From contig JABZKD010000005.1 of NCBI GenBank assembly GCA_015257455.1, forward strand, positions 1-64,000: a DNA stretch of 64,000 nt, in the 5' to 3' direction. The translations under genes were made by a program, and so were the position numbers. Every line of letters starts with the position of its first letter. The stretch's first letter is position 1. This document shows positions 33,346 to 42,240 of this stretch, in pieces. The notes under the pieces are model-generated. The model searched no databases. It saw only the letters and a list, made by a program, of their open reading frames with translations, and was not told the DNA's origin. Source of the DNA: Nanosynbacter sp. GTDB taxonomy: Bacteria > Patescibacteriota > Saccharimonadia > Saccharimonadales > Saccharimonadaceae.

Positions 33346-34005
33346 TTATTTTTTACGCAAGAAAAAGGCGAAAATTATGCCGCCGATACCAGCAGAAATT
33401 ATATCACCCATGGTATCGCCGACACCTGGAGCGTTAAGTTCTTGCATGTGGCCACCACAGAGTTGATCATAGGAAAATTCAAAACATTCCCAAGCGGCCG
33501 CAATGAAGAATACGAACGAAACGATGAAGAGGAAGGCGAAGGCAGTGGAATATTTTTTAATTTTTACCGCTGAGGTATTTGAAGTGGAAGTGGATTTTAC
33601 GGCAGATTCCTTGCCGTCATAGACGTTGTCGAGAATTTCTTTGGCGAGAAAGGCGGAAAATACACCTGATAAAGTGTGGACGATTTTATCATAACTCGGA
33701 GAACCAAAAATAATCAGAGTTTTATACCAATCGAGGTCAATACCAAGCACCATAGCGATAACCAAAAAAGAACTATAGGCAAGACGAAGCTTGGTCGAGG
33801 TATGAAGATTGATTTTTGCGATTAGGTCCGGGACGAAAGGTAGGACGATTGTCACGAGATAGCTTGGTAGTTTATGCCAGGTTACCGGGTCGACGAAGTG
33901 CATGATAGTAAGTGCGACACCAGAAATGACAATAAGGAATTTGATACTCAAATCTAGCTTGGTGAGATTGGAAGTTTTTTGGAATTGTTTAATAAATTTT
34001 TTCAT
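33346..34005 (-). CDS. multi-pass membrane protein (DUF2238-like)
   Basis: 219 aa from the ATG at 34005. About six membrane helices, with the ending DTMGDIISAGIGGIIFAFFL resembling the DxxGD motif of DUF2238/YjdJ-like proteins. A polar insert (KESAVKSTSTSNTSAVKIKK) lies between the third and fourth helices. An extended -10 (TGC TAAAAT) lies about 35 bases upstream. Function unknown. Confidence 0.6.
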   Translation of the reverse strand: MKKFIKQFQKTSNLTKLDLSIKFLIVISGVALTIMHFVDPVTWHKLPSYLVTIVLPFVPDLIAKINLHTSTKLRLAYSSFLVIAMVLGIDLDWYKTLIIFGSPSYDKIVHTLSGVFSAFLAKEILDNVYDGKESAVKSTSTSNTSAVKIKKYSTAFAFLFIVSFVFFIAAAWECFEFSYDQLCGGHMQELNAPGVGDTMGDIISAGIGGIIFAFFLRKK

Positions 34006-34050
34006 AATGAACTCTTTAATTTGCTTTATTTTAGCATATATGTTGTAAAT

Positions 34051-34084
34051 ACAGAACACCCCGCCGGGGCGGGGTGCTGTTTTT
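34051..34084. terminator. strong GC hairpin downstream of dnaK
   Basis: CACCCCG / CGGGGTG stem (34057-34063 with 34070-34076) extended by partly paired CAG/CTG ends. The T run is on the plus strand; on the minus strand, where dnaK is read, the tail is weak, so it may act as an RNA stabiliser or a less efficient terminator. Confidence 0.6.
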
Positions 34085-34124
34085 AGTGCCTTATGTATTT
34101 AGAGATTCGAGATTTTTAGCAGTC

Positions 34125-36008
34125 TTATTTGTCGACGACTTCACCTTCGACTGGTTCATCCGGGTTAGATTTGCCAGCTTCTGGATTGGTCTGGTCGGCA
34201 GAGTTAGCTTGGTAAAGTTTGGCACCGATTGGCATGACTTTATTAGCTAATTCTTTAGCGGCTTCTTCATATTTGGAAGCTTCAGCGTTAGTGTCTTTTA
34301 GGACTTCCTTAGCTTCTTCGACTGCCTTCTTGATGGTTTCTTTATCTTCATCAGAGATTTTATCCTTGAACTCATCAGGCATTTTTTCGTATTGATAAAT
34401 AGCTTGTTCTAGGTGATTCTTAGCATCGATAGCTTCGCGCTTTTTCTTGTCTTCATCAGCGTGGAGCTCGGCGTCTTTTTGAGCTTTTTCGATGTCTTCT
34501 TTGGACATGTTGCCAGAGTTTTGAATAGTAATACTCTGTTCCTTGCCAGTTCCCTTGTCACGAGCAGTAACATTTAGAATTCCGTTAGCGTCGATATTGA
34601 AGGTAACTTCAATCTGAGGGACACCACGTGGAGCTGGGGCAATACCGTCGAGTACGAAACGACCGAGAGATTTATTATCGGAAGCCATTTCGCGTTCACC
34701 TTGCAAGACGTGAATTTCTACCTGTGGCTGATTATCGGCAGCAGTGGAGAAAGTCTCAGATTTAGAGGTAGGAATAGTGGTATTGCGTTCAATAAGCTTG
34801 GTGGAAACACCGCCCATAGTCTCAATACCAAGAGAAAGCGGAGTAACATCGAGTAAGAGAATATCCTTCACGTCGCCTTGAAGTACACCACCTTGGATAG
34901 CAGCACCGACAGCCACGACCTCATCTGGGTTAACACCTTGCATAGGCTCTTTACCGAAGAGTTCCTTAACTTTTTCAACTACAGCTGGCATACGGGTCAT
35001 ACCACCAACCATCACCACTTCATTGATATCGCTAGTGGAAAGCTTGGCGTCCTTGAGAGCCTTATGGACTGGGTCAGCGAGGCGTTCGATGAGTGGAGAG
35101 ACTAGTTCTTCCATCTTTGAGCGGGTCAAAGTGTATTCAAAATGTTTTGGACCATCAGCATCGGCAGAGAGGAATGGAAGGTTAATTTCAGTTTCTTTAG
35201 CGGAAGATAGTTCCTTCTTAGCCTTTTCAGCTTCATCTTTAATACGTTGCATAGCAGCAGCGTCTTTCTTAACATCAATACCAGATTCTTCTTTGAATTT
35301 ATCACAGAGGAAGTTAACGATGAGGTTATCGAAGTCTTCACCACCAAGGTGGGTATCACCGTTCGTAGAAAGTACTTCGAAGACACCGTCTCCTAATTCC
35401 AGAATAGAAACGTCGAAGGTACCACCACCAAGGTCGAAGACCACGATTTTCTCTTCGCTCTTCTTTTCGAGACCATAAGCGAGAGCAGCGGCAGTAGGTT
35501 CATTAATAATACGTTTAACTTCAAGACCGGCGATTTTACCAGCATCTTTGGTAGCTTGACGCTGAGAGTCGTCGAAGTAGGCAGGAACGGTGATAATAGC
35601 TTCGGTAACTTTTTCACCAAGGAAAGCCTCAGCATCAGCCTTGATCTTAGAAAGAATCATAGCAGAGATTTCCTCTGGGGTATATTCCTTACCATCCATT
35701 TCTACGGCTACACCGTTACCTTTTTTAACAATCTTATATGGCATAATGTCGAGATCGCGTTGAACTTCTTTATCGTCAAACTTACGACCAATCAAACGCT
35801 TAATACCATAGATGGTGTTCTTTGGGTTAGTAACACGTTGACGTTGGGCAACTTTACCAACAAGGCGATCACCTTTTTTAGTCACAGCCACGACAGATGG
35901 GGTGGTGCGATCACCTTCAGCATTGGTAATAACTTCCGGCTTTCCGGCTACCATGTAGGCGAAAGCGGAGTTGGTTGTACCAAGGTCAATACCAATAATT
36001 TTACTCAT
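34125..36008 (-). CDS. dnaK: chaperone DnaK (Hsp70)
   Basis: 627 aa, normal for bacterial DnaK. ATPase domain: [15 protein letters not shown] at the start, [13 protein letters not shown], and [19 protein letters not shown]. Substrate domain includes [14 protein letters not shown]. The C-terminus ends with the acidic [10 protein letters not shown]. Folds nascent and stressed proteins with DnaJ and GrpE, which are not nearby. AAGGAG precedes the ATG. The promoter carries a CIRCE operator, so HrcA should repress it. Confidence 0.97.
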   Translation of the reverse strand: MSKIIGIDLGTTNSAFAYMVAGKPEVITNAEGDRTTPSVVAVTKKGDRLVGKVAQRQRVTNPKNTIYGIKRLIGRKFDDKEVQRDLDIMPYKIVKKGNGVAVEMDGKEYTPEEISAMILSKIKADAEAFLGEKVTEAIITVPAYFDDSQRQATKDAGKIAGLEVKRIINEPTAAALAYGLEKKSEEKIVVFDLGGGTFDVSILELGDGVFEVLSTNGDTHLGGEDFDNLIVNFLCDKFKEESGIDVKKDAAAMQRIKDEAEKAKKELSSAKETEINLPFLSADADGPKHFEYTLTRSKMEELVSPLIERLADPVHKALKDAKLSTSDINEVVMVGGMTRMPAVVEKVKELFGKEPMQGVNPDEVVAVGAAIQGGVLQGDVKDILLLDVTPLSLGIETMGGVSTKLIERNTTIPTSKSETFSTAADNQPQVEIHVLQGEREMASDNKSLGRFVLDGIAPAPRGVPQIEVTFNIDANGILNVTARDKGTGKEQSITIQNSGNMSKEDIEKAQKDAELHADEDKKKREAIDAKNHLEQAIYQYEKMPDEFKDKISDEDKETIKKAVEEAKEVLKDTNAEASKYEEAAKELANKVMPIGAKLYQANSADQTNPEAGKSNPDEPVEGEVVDK

Positions 36009-36066
36009 AAATACTCCTTGTTTATTATTTTTGGCACTTTAGCGGTTATTCTGCTAATTTGTCTTA

Positions 36067-36104
36067 AGTATAGCTAATTAGCACTCTAATGTCAAGACTG
36101 CTAA
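36067..36104 (-). promoter_or_regulatory. dnaK promoter with CIRCE operator
   Basis: CIRCE: TTAGCACTC (36078-36086), nine bases, GACTGCTAA (36096-36104), one mismatch from the consensus inverted repeat. It overlaps a near-perfect minus-strand promoter, TTGACA (36095-36090), 17 bp, TATACT (36072-36067). HrcA binding here would block RNA polymerase. Confidence 0.93.
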
Positions 36105-36160
36105 TTATTAAATTAACAGGGGTGGATGAGAAAAATTAAAAAGATTTTTGAGATTTTTGC

Positions 36161-37315
36161 CTATTTTTTGATGAAAATTTTCTTCACAAATTCGATTAAT
36201 TCGACTCGGAATTGGAATAGTAGAAGACCAATACCAGCTACTGAAGAGCCGATGATTGCCGTAGAGCCATTAAATTGCTTGGGCGTTTTTTCAGGATCGC
36301 CAGTTTTTGGTACCTCAAGCTTATCGGTGGCACCGGTATTTGCCTTTTGCTTGCGACAACGATGAGTCTCCGGATTTCGCTCATAACCTTCTTTACAAGG
36401 TGCAGGAGTTTTTTCGTCTTTTGAGTCAATTTTCTTGCAACGGTTAGTAGCTGGATTTAATTCTTTGCCCTCCCCACAAGTTTTAGGAGTCTTTGGTACT
36501 GGGATTTTTACACAACGGCCGCTCTTCGGGCTGATTGTTTTACCCACTTCGCATGGTTTCTTTGCATTTCCTGTAGGACTAATCTTTTTACAACGATGCG
36601 TCTGAGGGTTAAGGTAATAACCTGTCTTGCAGATCTTTGGTTGATTTTCATGAGAGTTCTCCTTATTACAGCGATGAGTAGCTTGATTTAAATAATATCC
36701 AGGTTTGCATTGCTTTGGTGTATTTGGTTTTGGCGTGACGATCTTATTACAACGATGAGTTTCCTGATTTCTGATGTAGCCAGACTTACAGGGTTTATTC
36801 ACGATATTTTCAGTTGGCTTAGGCTGGTTAGGCTTAGTGGGCTTATCAGGTTTTGGATGTTTTGGTTTTTCCTGAGGAGTTTTTGGCTCTGGCGTCTTAC
36901 CTGACTCTTGTGGTTTTTTGGGTTTCTTTTTATGTCGTTCATCATAGGTTTTAATACAACGATTAGTTAACGGATTACGAATTTTCCCCTCTGGACAAGG
37001 CTTGGATTCCGGCAAAACGCTACGATGTTCAGCATCGGTAGGTGTCTCGGCGAGAATAATTTCAGTCTCAGAATTCCCCGCCAGAGAGCCAAAACTGACA
37101 GATCCAAGTAGCTCAGCTCTCTGTGGAACTTTACCGATATTATAATAATTTTGGGGACTTCCATCTCTTTTTAGACTTAAAGGATTCCAAGCGTCATCCT
37201 TTTTGGCGCTGAAAAAATCTAAAGATAAGATGGACAAAAATAATAAAAATAGACCGGTGGCAAAACACCACATAATCGGCTTTTCTGGTCGCTTTCTGAA
37301 TTGTACTTTTTTCAT
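36161..37315 (-). CDS. Cys-repeat surface protein with a sortase-like C-terminal signal
   Basis: 384 aa from the ATG at 37315, chosen because GAGGT lies just before it. One N-terminal hydrophobic segment, a Lys/Pro-rich linker (KPKKPQESGKTPEPKTPQ), and seven repeats of the type CKxGYxxNPxTHRCxK, each with a Cys pair likely to form a disulfide. The tail is EVPKTGDPE, a hydrophobic segment, then FVKKIFIKK, the layout of a cell-wall sorting signal with VPKTG for LPxTG. It could be anchored by a sortase or simply be a membrane-spanning tail. Unknown function. Confidence 0.75.
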   Translation of the reverse strand: MKKVQFRKRPEKPIMWCFATGLFLLFLSILSLDFFSAKKDDAWNPLSLKRDGSPQNYYNIGKVPQRAELLGSVSFGSLAGNSETEIILAETPTDAEHRSVLPESKPCPEGKIRNPLTNRCIKTYDERHKKKPKKPQESGKTPEPKTPQEKPKHPKPDKPTKPNQPKPTENIVNKPCKSGYIRNQETHRCNKIVTPKPNTPKQCKPGYYLNQATHRCNKENSHENQPKICKTGYYLNPQTHRCKKISPTGNAKKPCEVGKTISPKSGRCVKIPVPKTPKTCGEGKELNPATNRCKKIDSKDEKTPAPCKEGYERNPETHRCRKQKANTGATDKLEVPKTGDPEKTPKQFNGSTAIIGSSVAGIGLLLFQFRVELIEFVKKIFIKK

Positions 37316-37429
37316 ATTTACCTCACTTAATTTGTTTGACTGCAATTTAGCAAGTTTAAGAAAAAAGGAGAAGCATAAGCGGAAAGATTTTTGGTTTTAC
37401 AGATAGAAAGAAGCCTTAAAAATTTTTAG

Positions 37430-37488
37430 CATAAGCAAGTTATAAATTGTCATAAGCAAGATATGATTGACCATAAGCATGATATAAT
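37430..37488 (+). promoter_or_regulatory. three 21-bp direct repeats ending in an extended -10
   Basis: CATAAGCA-type repeats start at 37430, 37451 and 37472, spaced exactly 21 bp, which is two helical turns. The last contains TGA TATAAT at 37483-37488, eight bases before the ATG at 37497. A related CATAAG is present at about 37374. They look like binding sites for a regulator or an up-element-like activator. Confidence 0.6.
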
Positions 37489-37496
37489 ATAGCTAA

Positions 37497-38207
37497 ATGG
37501 AGGTTCAAACTTTATTATTGACTTTCGGGGTGATAATTTTGAGCGCCCTAGCCCAGTCTTCCATGCAACTCAGCACGGGGGTCTTTCTTTTGCTATACCG
37601 AGAGAGTGCCGGAAGGTACTTGAAGAAGAAAACGAAAAATCTTCTTTCAAATTACATCGTAGGTTATATATTTTTGACCAGTTTACTCCTAACCTCTATC
37701 TGTTACGCCCTGATGGTGTTATTTGGTGGTAATTTAACTATCCTGTGTCTGACAATTTTAATTTGTTTGATTTTTAGTCTTGCAATTTGCGTGTGGTTCT
37801 TCTACTATAAAACCAACAGATCCACGGAACTTTGGTTGCCAAAATCAATCATCCGATACATCCGCAAACGCGCGGCAAACTCATCTAGTAATATCGAGGC
37901 CTTTTCGCTAGGTGTTTTGTCGGTAGTGGCGGAACTACCATTCATCTTAGCTTTAATGTTGGTTTCAGCCGATAGTTTTTTGAAGCTACCAGCGCTTTGG
38001 CAGATTGTCATGATTTTAACCTATACGGCAATTTCGGTGATGCCGTTAGTAGTATTAAAATTAAGCATTCGCCATGGTAAGACAGCTGCGGAAATTCAAA
38101 AGTGGCGTCTAGATAATTTAGATTTCACAAAACTGATTTCAAGCATTCTCTTCATCACTTTAGGATTATTTCTGATTGCTTTTAAATTAGTGGCAGGAGG
38201 TTTTTAA
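37497..38207 (+). CDS. six-helix membrane protein of unknown function
   Basis: 236 aa, about six membrane helices. A positively charged loop (RYLKKKTKNLLSN) follows helix one and another basic loop (SIIRYIRKRAANSS) precedes helix four. It starts the operon with the 85-aa protein and the flavoprotein, overlapping the next gene by one base. It has the feel of a small transporter or of a protein that moves electrons across the membrane with the flavoprotein; this is inference only. Start: -10 box eight bases upstream, leaderless. Confidence 0.7.
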   Translation: MEVQTLLLTFGVIILSALAQSSMQLSTGVFLLLYRESAGRYLKKKTKNLLSNYIVGYIFLTSLLLTSICYALMVLFGGNLTILCLTILICLIFSLAICVWFFYYKTNRSTELWLPKSIIRYIRKRAANSSSNIEAFSLGVLSVVAELPFILALMLVSADSFLKLPALWQIVMILTYTAISVMPLVVLKLSIRHGKTAAEIQKWRLDNLDFTKLISSILFITLGLFLIAFKLVAGGF

Positions 38208-38464
38208 TGCGTAAAAAGAAGAGCGAAAATCTGCCGGTGACAGATAAGTTGATTAAAAAGATCTTAAAGACAGAATGTAAAATTGAAAATATTCCAGAAC
38301 TAGATGCGCAAACTGTCGAGTTTATCGTAAAAAAGGTAGTGACTTGGGCGGAGAAAAAAACCATTGTAACCCAAAGTGAATTTGATAAGAAATTAGCGAG
38401 TGAGGTGAGAAAATTTAACACCGACCTGGGATTCATGATTGAGCAAAGAAACAAACTGGTTTAG
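38207..38464 (+). CDS. small basic protein, 85 aa
   Basis: A mostly helical, lysine-rich protein (MRKKKSENLPVTDKLIKKI, TVEFIVKKVVTWAEKKT) with no membrane segment. TAATG overlap with the upstream gene indicates coupled translation. Unknown function. Co-transcribed with the membrane protein and the flavoprotein. Confidence 0.6.
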   Translation: MRKKKSENLPVTDKLIKKILKTECKIENIPELDAQTVEFIVKKVVTWAEKKTIVTQSEFDKKLASEVRKFNTDLGFMIEQRNKLV

Positions 38465-38474
38465 AGAAGGATGA

Positions 38475-39890
38475 ATGATGAGTGAAAAATTTGATTACGA
38501 TTTGATAATTATCGGTAGTGGTGCGGCAGGAATGTCGGCAGCAAGAGCGGCGGCAGCTAATAATATTCGCGTAGCAATTATCGAGAATGAATTGGTTGGT
38601 AGTAAATCCGATATTTATCGCGTAGCACAGCTCTCGGCTTCTGACATCGCAAATCAATATTATGATGCGAAGAAGTTTTTGCAGCTGAGCAATAATCAAG
38701 ACACTCTAACTTACAACTACCCTTCCCTCTTCGAAACCATCCAGAGGCGAGTGAAAAAATATATCTTAGCCAAGAAAAAATCTTTCGCAAATTTTAAGAT
38801 TGATTTGATTCATGGCGATGCGCATTTTATTTCACCTTATGAGGTAGCCGTAGCGAATAAACGATATTCAGCGAAACGTTTCTTGGTCTGTACTGGCAGA
38901 AGTATGGATCTTAGTGCAATTTCGGGAATTGAAACTACGAATTACTATTTGCCGGAAGACATCTTTATGCGCGTAAAGAAACTACCAAAAATCGTCTTAG
39001 TAGTAGGCGCCGGAAAGAAAGGAATTGAGACTGCAGAGTATCTCGCCAAAATGGGGTGCAAGGTGATTGTGGCAGAAAAAGAAGAGACAATTCTAGAAGG
39101 TTACGACAAAGAAGCGATTGAAGTGGTTACAAATAAGTTAGTGTCGGGGCTAAAAATTAAGATTCTCACCAACACAAAAGTTGTAGCAATCCAAAAAGAT
39201 AAGAATGAAACCGTTTCTAATGGACGTCGAGTGGCCACTGTAAAAGTAACAATGAAGCGTGGCGCTGACGAGAAGACGGTACGCGTGGAAGCGATTGTTT
39301 TTGCGATTAGTAACCGACCTAATACAGAGCTCGGTCTGGAAAATGCAGGAATCAAATTTAGCGAACAAGGTATTATCGTAAATGATCAGCTCGAAACTAG
39401 CGTAAGTCATATTTTTGCGGCCGGAGATGTGGCCGCGAATCCTTTGAAACAATCAGTGGGCTATTCGACGGAAAAGGCTGCTTACGAAGGAACTCTGGCA
39501 GTAAATAATATCTTAAAGCGCAATAAATTAACCCTAACCTATCGCCACTTCTCAACCGTATTAAATACGACACCTAAAATCGTAACCGTAGGCCTAACAG
39601 AAAAAGATTGTTTGTCACGTGGCATTAAATGCAAAATCGTAATTGTACCGGAAATTGAAACTACTCATTCCCTGATTGCGGGAGAGAAATTAGGATTTTT
39701 GAAGTTGGTTTGCGACAAAGATAAAAAACTACTCAGTGCGACAATCGTAGCCAAGAATGCCGACCTCGCAGTGATGGAGATTGTGGCTGGTATGTATGGC
39801 GATTTAACACTCTTGGAACACGCTTCAATGCCTCACATCAATGAAAGCTTCTCCGATATCGTGAGAATAGCTGCCAAAAATTTGATGTAA
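38475..39890 (+). CDS. FAD/NAD(P) disulfide-reductase family protein lacking the redox Cys pair
   Basis: 471 aa. FAD-binding GSGAAGMSAARAAA at about 13, NAD-binding GAGKKGIETAEYL at about 178, FAAGDVA in the second FAD motif, and the C-terminal dimerisation domain with MPHINESFSDIV. In mercuric or lipoamide reductases the segment after the first FAD motif holds Cys-x4-Cys; here it reads ELVGSKSDIYRVA, so no active disulfide. It may be an oxidase, a quinone or metal-ion reductase, or a redundant structural homologue. AGAAGG at 38465 suits the second ATG (38478) better. Confidence 0.88.
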   Translation: MMSEKFDYDLIIIGSGAAGMSAARAAAANNIRVAIIENELVGSKSDIYRVAQLSASDIANQYYDAKKFLQLSNNQDTLTYNYPSLFETIQRRVKKYILAKKKSFANFKIDLIHGDAHFISPYEVAVANKRYSAKRFLVCTGRSMDLSAISGIETTNYYLPEDIFMRVKKLPKIVLVVGAGKKGIETAEYLAKMGCKVIVAEKEETILEGYDKEAIEVVTNKLVSGLKIKILTNTKVVAIQKDKNETVSNGRRVATVKVTMKRGADEKTVRVEAIVFAISNRPNTELGLENAGIKFSEQGIIVNDQLETSVSHIFAAGDVAANPLKQSVGYSTEKAAYEGTLAVNNILKRNKLTLTYRHFSTVLNTTPKIVTVGLTEKDCLSRGIKCKIVIVPEIETTHSLIAGEKLGFLKLVCDKDKKLLSATIVAKNADLAVMEIVAGMYGDLTLLEHASMPHINESFSDIVRIAAKNLM

Positions 39891-39962
39891 AAAATCACAG
39901 ATACTAGTAGGGGTTGCAGCTGGATTTTGTTCTGATTATAAATTTCAGATGAAAAGTCTAAA

Positions 39963-39985
39963 TAAAAAAGAACCTGATGGTTCTA
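39963..39985 (-). terminator. intrinsic terminator of tRNA-fMet
   Basis: Stem AGAACC / GGTTCT (39979-39984 with 39969-39974), loop ATCA, then TTTTTTA on the minus strand. Confidence 0.85.
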
Positions 39986-39990
39986 AAACT

Positions 39991-40067
39991 TGGTGGCGGG
40001 GGTTCGATTTGAACGAACGACCTTTTGGTTATGAGCCAAACGAGCTACCAGGCTGCTCTACCCCGCG
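39991..40067 (-). tRNA. initiator tRNA-fMet (anticodon CAT)
   Basis: 77 nt with CCA encoded, anticodon CAT. Initiator signs: unpaired 1:72 (C against C), A11:T24, and a D-arm like AGCAGCCTGGTAGCTCG of other initiators. Unusually the anticodon stem TTTGG / CCAAA lacks the three consecutive GC pairs. Confidence 0.9.
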
Positions 40068-40079
40068 ACGTATGTAGCT

Positions 40080-40108
40080 ATTATAATCTACAACGGTTTT
40101 TCTGTCAA
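40080..40108 (-). promoter_or_regulatory. consensus promoter of tRNA-fMet
   Basis: Minus-strand TTGACA (40108-40103), 17 bp, TATAAT (40085-40080), then about 12 bases to the tRNA. A perfect consensus. Confidence 0.92.
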
Positions 40109-40183
40109 ATATTAACTGATTAGTTCTAGCTCTATCTTAATATCCTGAAGTAAATTCTGGATTTGAGTCTCTTTTATTTGAGT

Positions 40184-40966
40184 CTAATAAGATTTATCTA
40201 CGATGTAGCCACAATTATCAAACAATAATTCATCTGAAATTTCTACGTTGCCTGATATTTGTTTGTAAATTCTGTGCACAATTTCTGCGTGTAAAATTTT
40301 CGATTTAAACTCTTGGATATTTTTCTCTAGTGCGGTTTTCTGTAATGGTTTTTCGTAGAACACTTCTTTTTGCAGGCCATAAAAATCTTCGTTAGCTGAA
40401 AAATCGGAATAGGTATCATTACCGAGCAAAAATACGTTCGAATTATCCGTGTATAAAATTTGATCTAGAATCAAAGACAAGTAATATAGAAGACAGGTAG
40501 CCGTGGGAGCTAATTCCTTAGTAATATTATGAAAATACAAAATAACTTTCAAACTATCCGAGTTCTTTCGTCTTTTGACGGAAAAATAATTAACTTCATC
40601 CGAAATTTGACCCTTTCGAAAATCTGAGGTGTGCATATATGAATAAAGTTTTGTTTTTATACTGTCTGTTTTCTCATTGTTCATTTTAAATTTAAGAGAA
40701 ATTCGTTTGATGGCTCGATTGATAGATTCGTCACTCACCAGCGAATCATTTAAGAAATTTCGCATATCAAAAACCAACTTTTCATGCTTAGGTTTAAATT
40801 TGAATACAGAGATATTTTCATAAATATCTGCATGATATTCAAAATCTACGCCTTCGAATAATCCAAGCTCCGCGGTTTTTTTATAAATCAAATCACTAGC
40901 GTAGTGAATATACGCATTAGCAGTAATTTTATCTTCTGCTTGTTTGATTATCTTCTGTTCATTCAT
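40184..40966 (-). CDS. protein of unknown function, 260 aa
   Basis: Charged, mainly helical, with no signal or membrane segment. TTG at 40972 and ATG at 40966 are both possible starts; the ATG is chosen. It directly follows the pilX-like gene and may share the pilus transcript, or it may be separate. A distinct segment KVILYFHNITKELAPTATC is strand-like. Not recognised. Confidence 0.55.
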   Translation of the reverse strand: MNEQKIIKQAEDKITANAYIHYASDLIYKKTAELGLFEGVDFEYHADIYENISVFKFKPKHEKLVFDMRNFLNDSLVSDESINRAIKRISLKFKMNNEKTDSIKTKLYSYMHTSDFRKGQISDEVNYFSVKRRKNSDSLKVILYFHNITKELAPTATCLLYYLSLILDQILYTDNSNVFLLGNDTYSDFSANEDFYGLQKEVFYEKPLQKTALEKNIQEFKSKILHAEIVHRIYKQISGNVEISDELLFDNCGYIVDKSY

Positions 40967-40977
40967 ATCCAAGATGA

Positions 40978-42240
40978 TTATTCTGGGTTGGCGTAGTCAT
41001 CATTTTCCAGATAATCAGGACAGGTATCCTTATCACCGTCTTCCATATACCAACAGTTTTTGGTAGTATAGAAAGTTTTACGAGTGACATTGTTTTTATC
41101 ATCGTTTAACTGAACAGCAAATTCTGGATATGGGAAATAGTTATCGATTAATTCGACGCGAGCTTCAATACGACGATAAAGGGTATTGGCGCGGCCAGTG
41201 GAGTCAACCTTAGCTTGCACGCCAGTAAAATCAATCGGATTACGCTTAGCATCATAAAGTGAAATAGCAAAATCAGTATCAGGTGCGCCATAAGGAAGTG
41301 ATAATACCAAGAAAGTAGCACCGGTATTACGATCATTAGAATTGTGGAATGTGTTCGGTACTTCAAAAGTGAGTGAACAGAAGAAATTACCTTCCTGACA
41401 CTTAACATAGAAAAGTTCATTCTTGTGTTTATCAAAGGTACGAGAAACTTCACTGGCACGAATTTCATTGGTACCATTCTTGCTTGGTCTTAAATACATC
41501 GTTCCTTGATCAGTAGAATTATCACCACTAGCCGTAATCAGGTCACTCATCTTAAAGTTTTTATCGGCTTGATAAAATGAGGCATTGATTAGTGGTGGTA
41601 CTAGGGAATACTGACCGGATGGAAGAGAGGCATTTTCACTCCAAGATAGCTGATGGCCGTTACTTAGGAGCTTAGCGTAATTAGTGTCAGAGAACCACTT
41701 AATATTGACGTATTTTAATTCTTTAATTTTGTCACTACGGATTGGTACAATGCGGAGACGATTTTCACTACTGAGTGAAGAGCGATAATCACTAAGGTCT
41801 TCCTGAAGTGTTACACAAGTATAGGCCTGCATCATATCAGCACCACGACCCTGATCAAGATTCTTATTCTTCACTTCCTGAATAGTGACACCTTTTTGTT
41901 CATCAGTGGTACGACTGAGGACATTGGCGACAGTATTACAGTCTTGATTTTTGATACCATTTTGCATGGCTTCGATAATTTCTTTACAGTTGGTATCGGA
42001 ACCACCTTCTTGGTAGCGGTTCAAACATTCATGATATTTAAGAAGTGCAACCTTGGCATCTTCTACGCCAGCAAGTGCGGAATCGTAGGCAGATTTGGAG
42101 AGGTCAGAATTACTAGTTTGGCCAGCTTCAGAAAGAGTGAGGCGCACAAAACCAACCACAATAATGCTAAATAAAAGCATGGCAAAAATTGTCACAATAA
42201 TGGAAGTAGAGCCGCGTTTAGTGATTAATAGTTTTTTCAT
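40978..42240 (-). CDS. PilX-like minor pilin / pilus assembly protein
   Basis: 420 aa. MKKLLITKRGSTSIIVTIFAMLLFSIIVVGFVRLTLSE resembles the PilX N-terminal domain: Gly just before the hydrophobic helix, as in class III prepilin-like proteins, followed by a large globular body with several Cys. Such proteins sit at the pilus tip or base and help assembly and adhesion. It overlaps the previous pilin gene by one base (TAATG), so translation is coupled. Confidence 0.8.
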   Translation of the reverse strand: MKKLLITKRGSTSIIVTIFAMLLFSIIVVGFVRLTLSEAGQTSNSDLSKSAYDSALAGVEDAKVALLKYHECLNRYQEGGSDTNCKEIIEAMQNGIKNQDCNTVANVLSRTTDEQKGVTIQEVKNKNLDQGRGADMMQAYTCVTLQEDLSDYRSSLSSENRLRIVPIRSDKIKELKYVNIKWFSDTNYAKLLSNGHQLSWSENASLPSGQYSLVPPLINASFYQADKNFKMSDLITASGDNSTDQGTMYLRPSKNGTNEIRASEVSRTFDKHKNELFYVKCQEGNFFCSLTFEVPNTFHNSNDRNTGATFLVLSLPYGAPDTDFAISLYDAKRNPIDFTGVQAKVDSTGRANTLYRRIEARVELIDNYFPYPEFAVQLNDDKNNVTRKTFYTTKNCWYMEDGDKDTCPDYLENDDYANPE

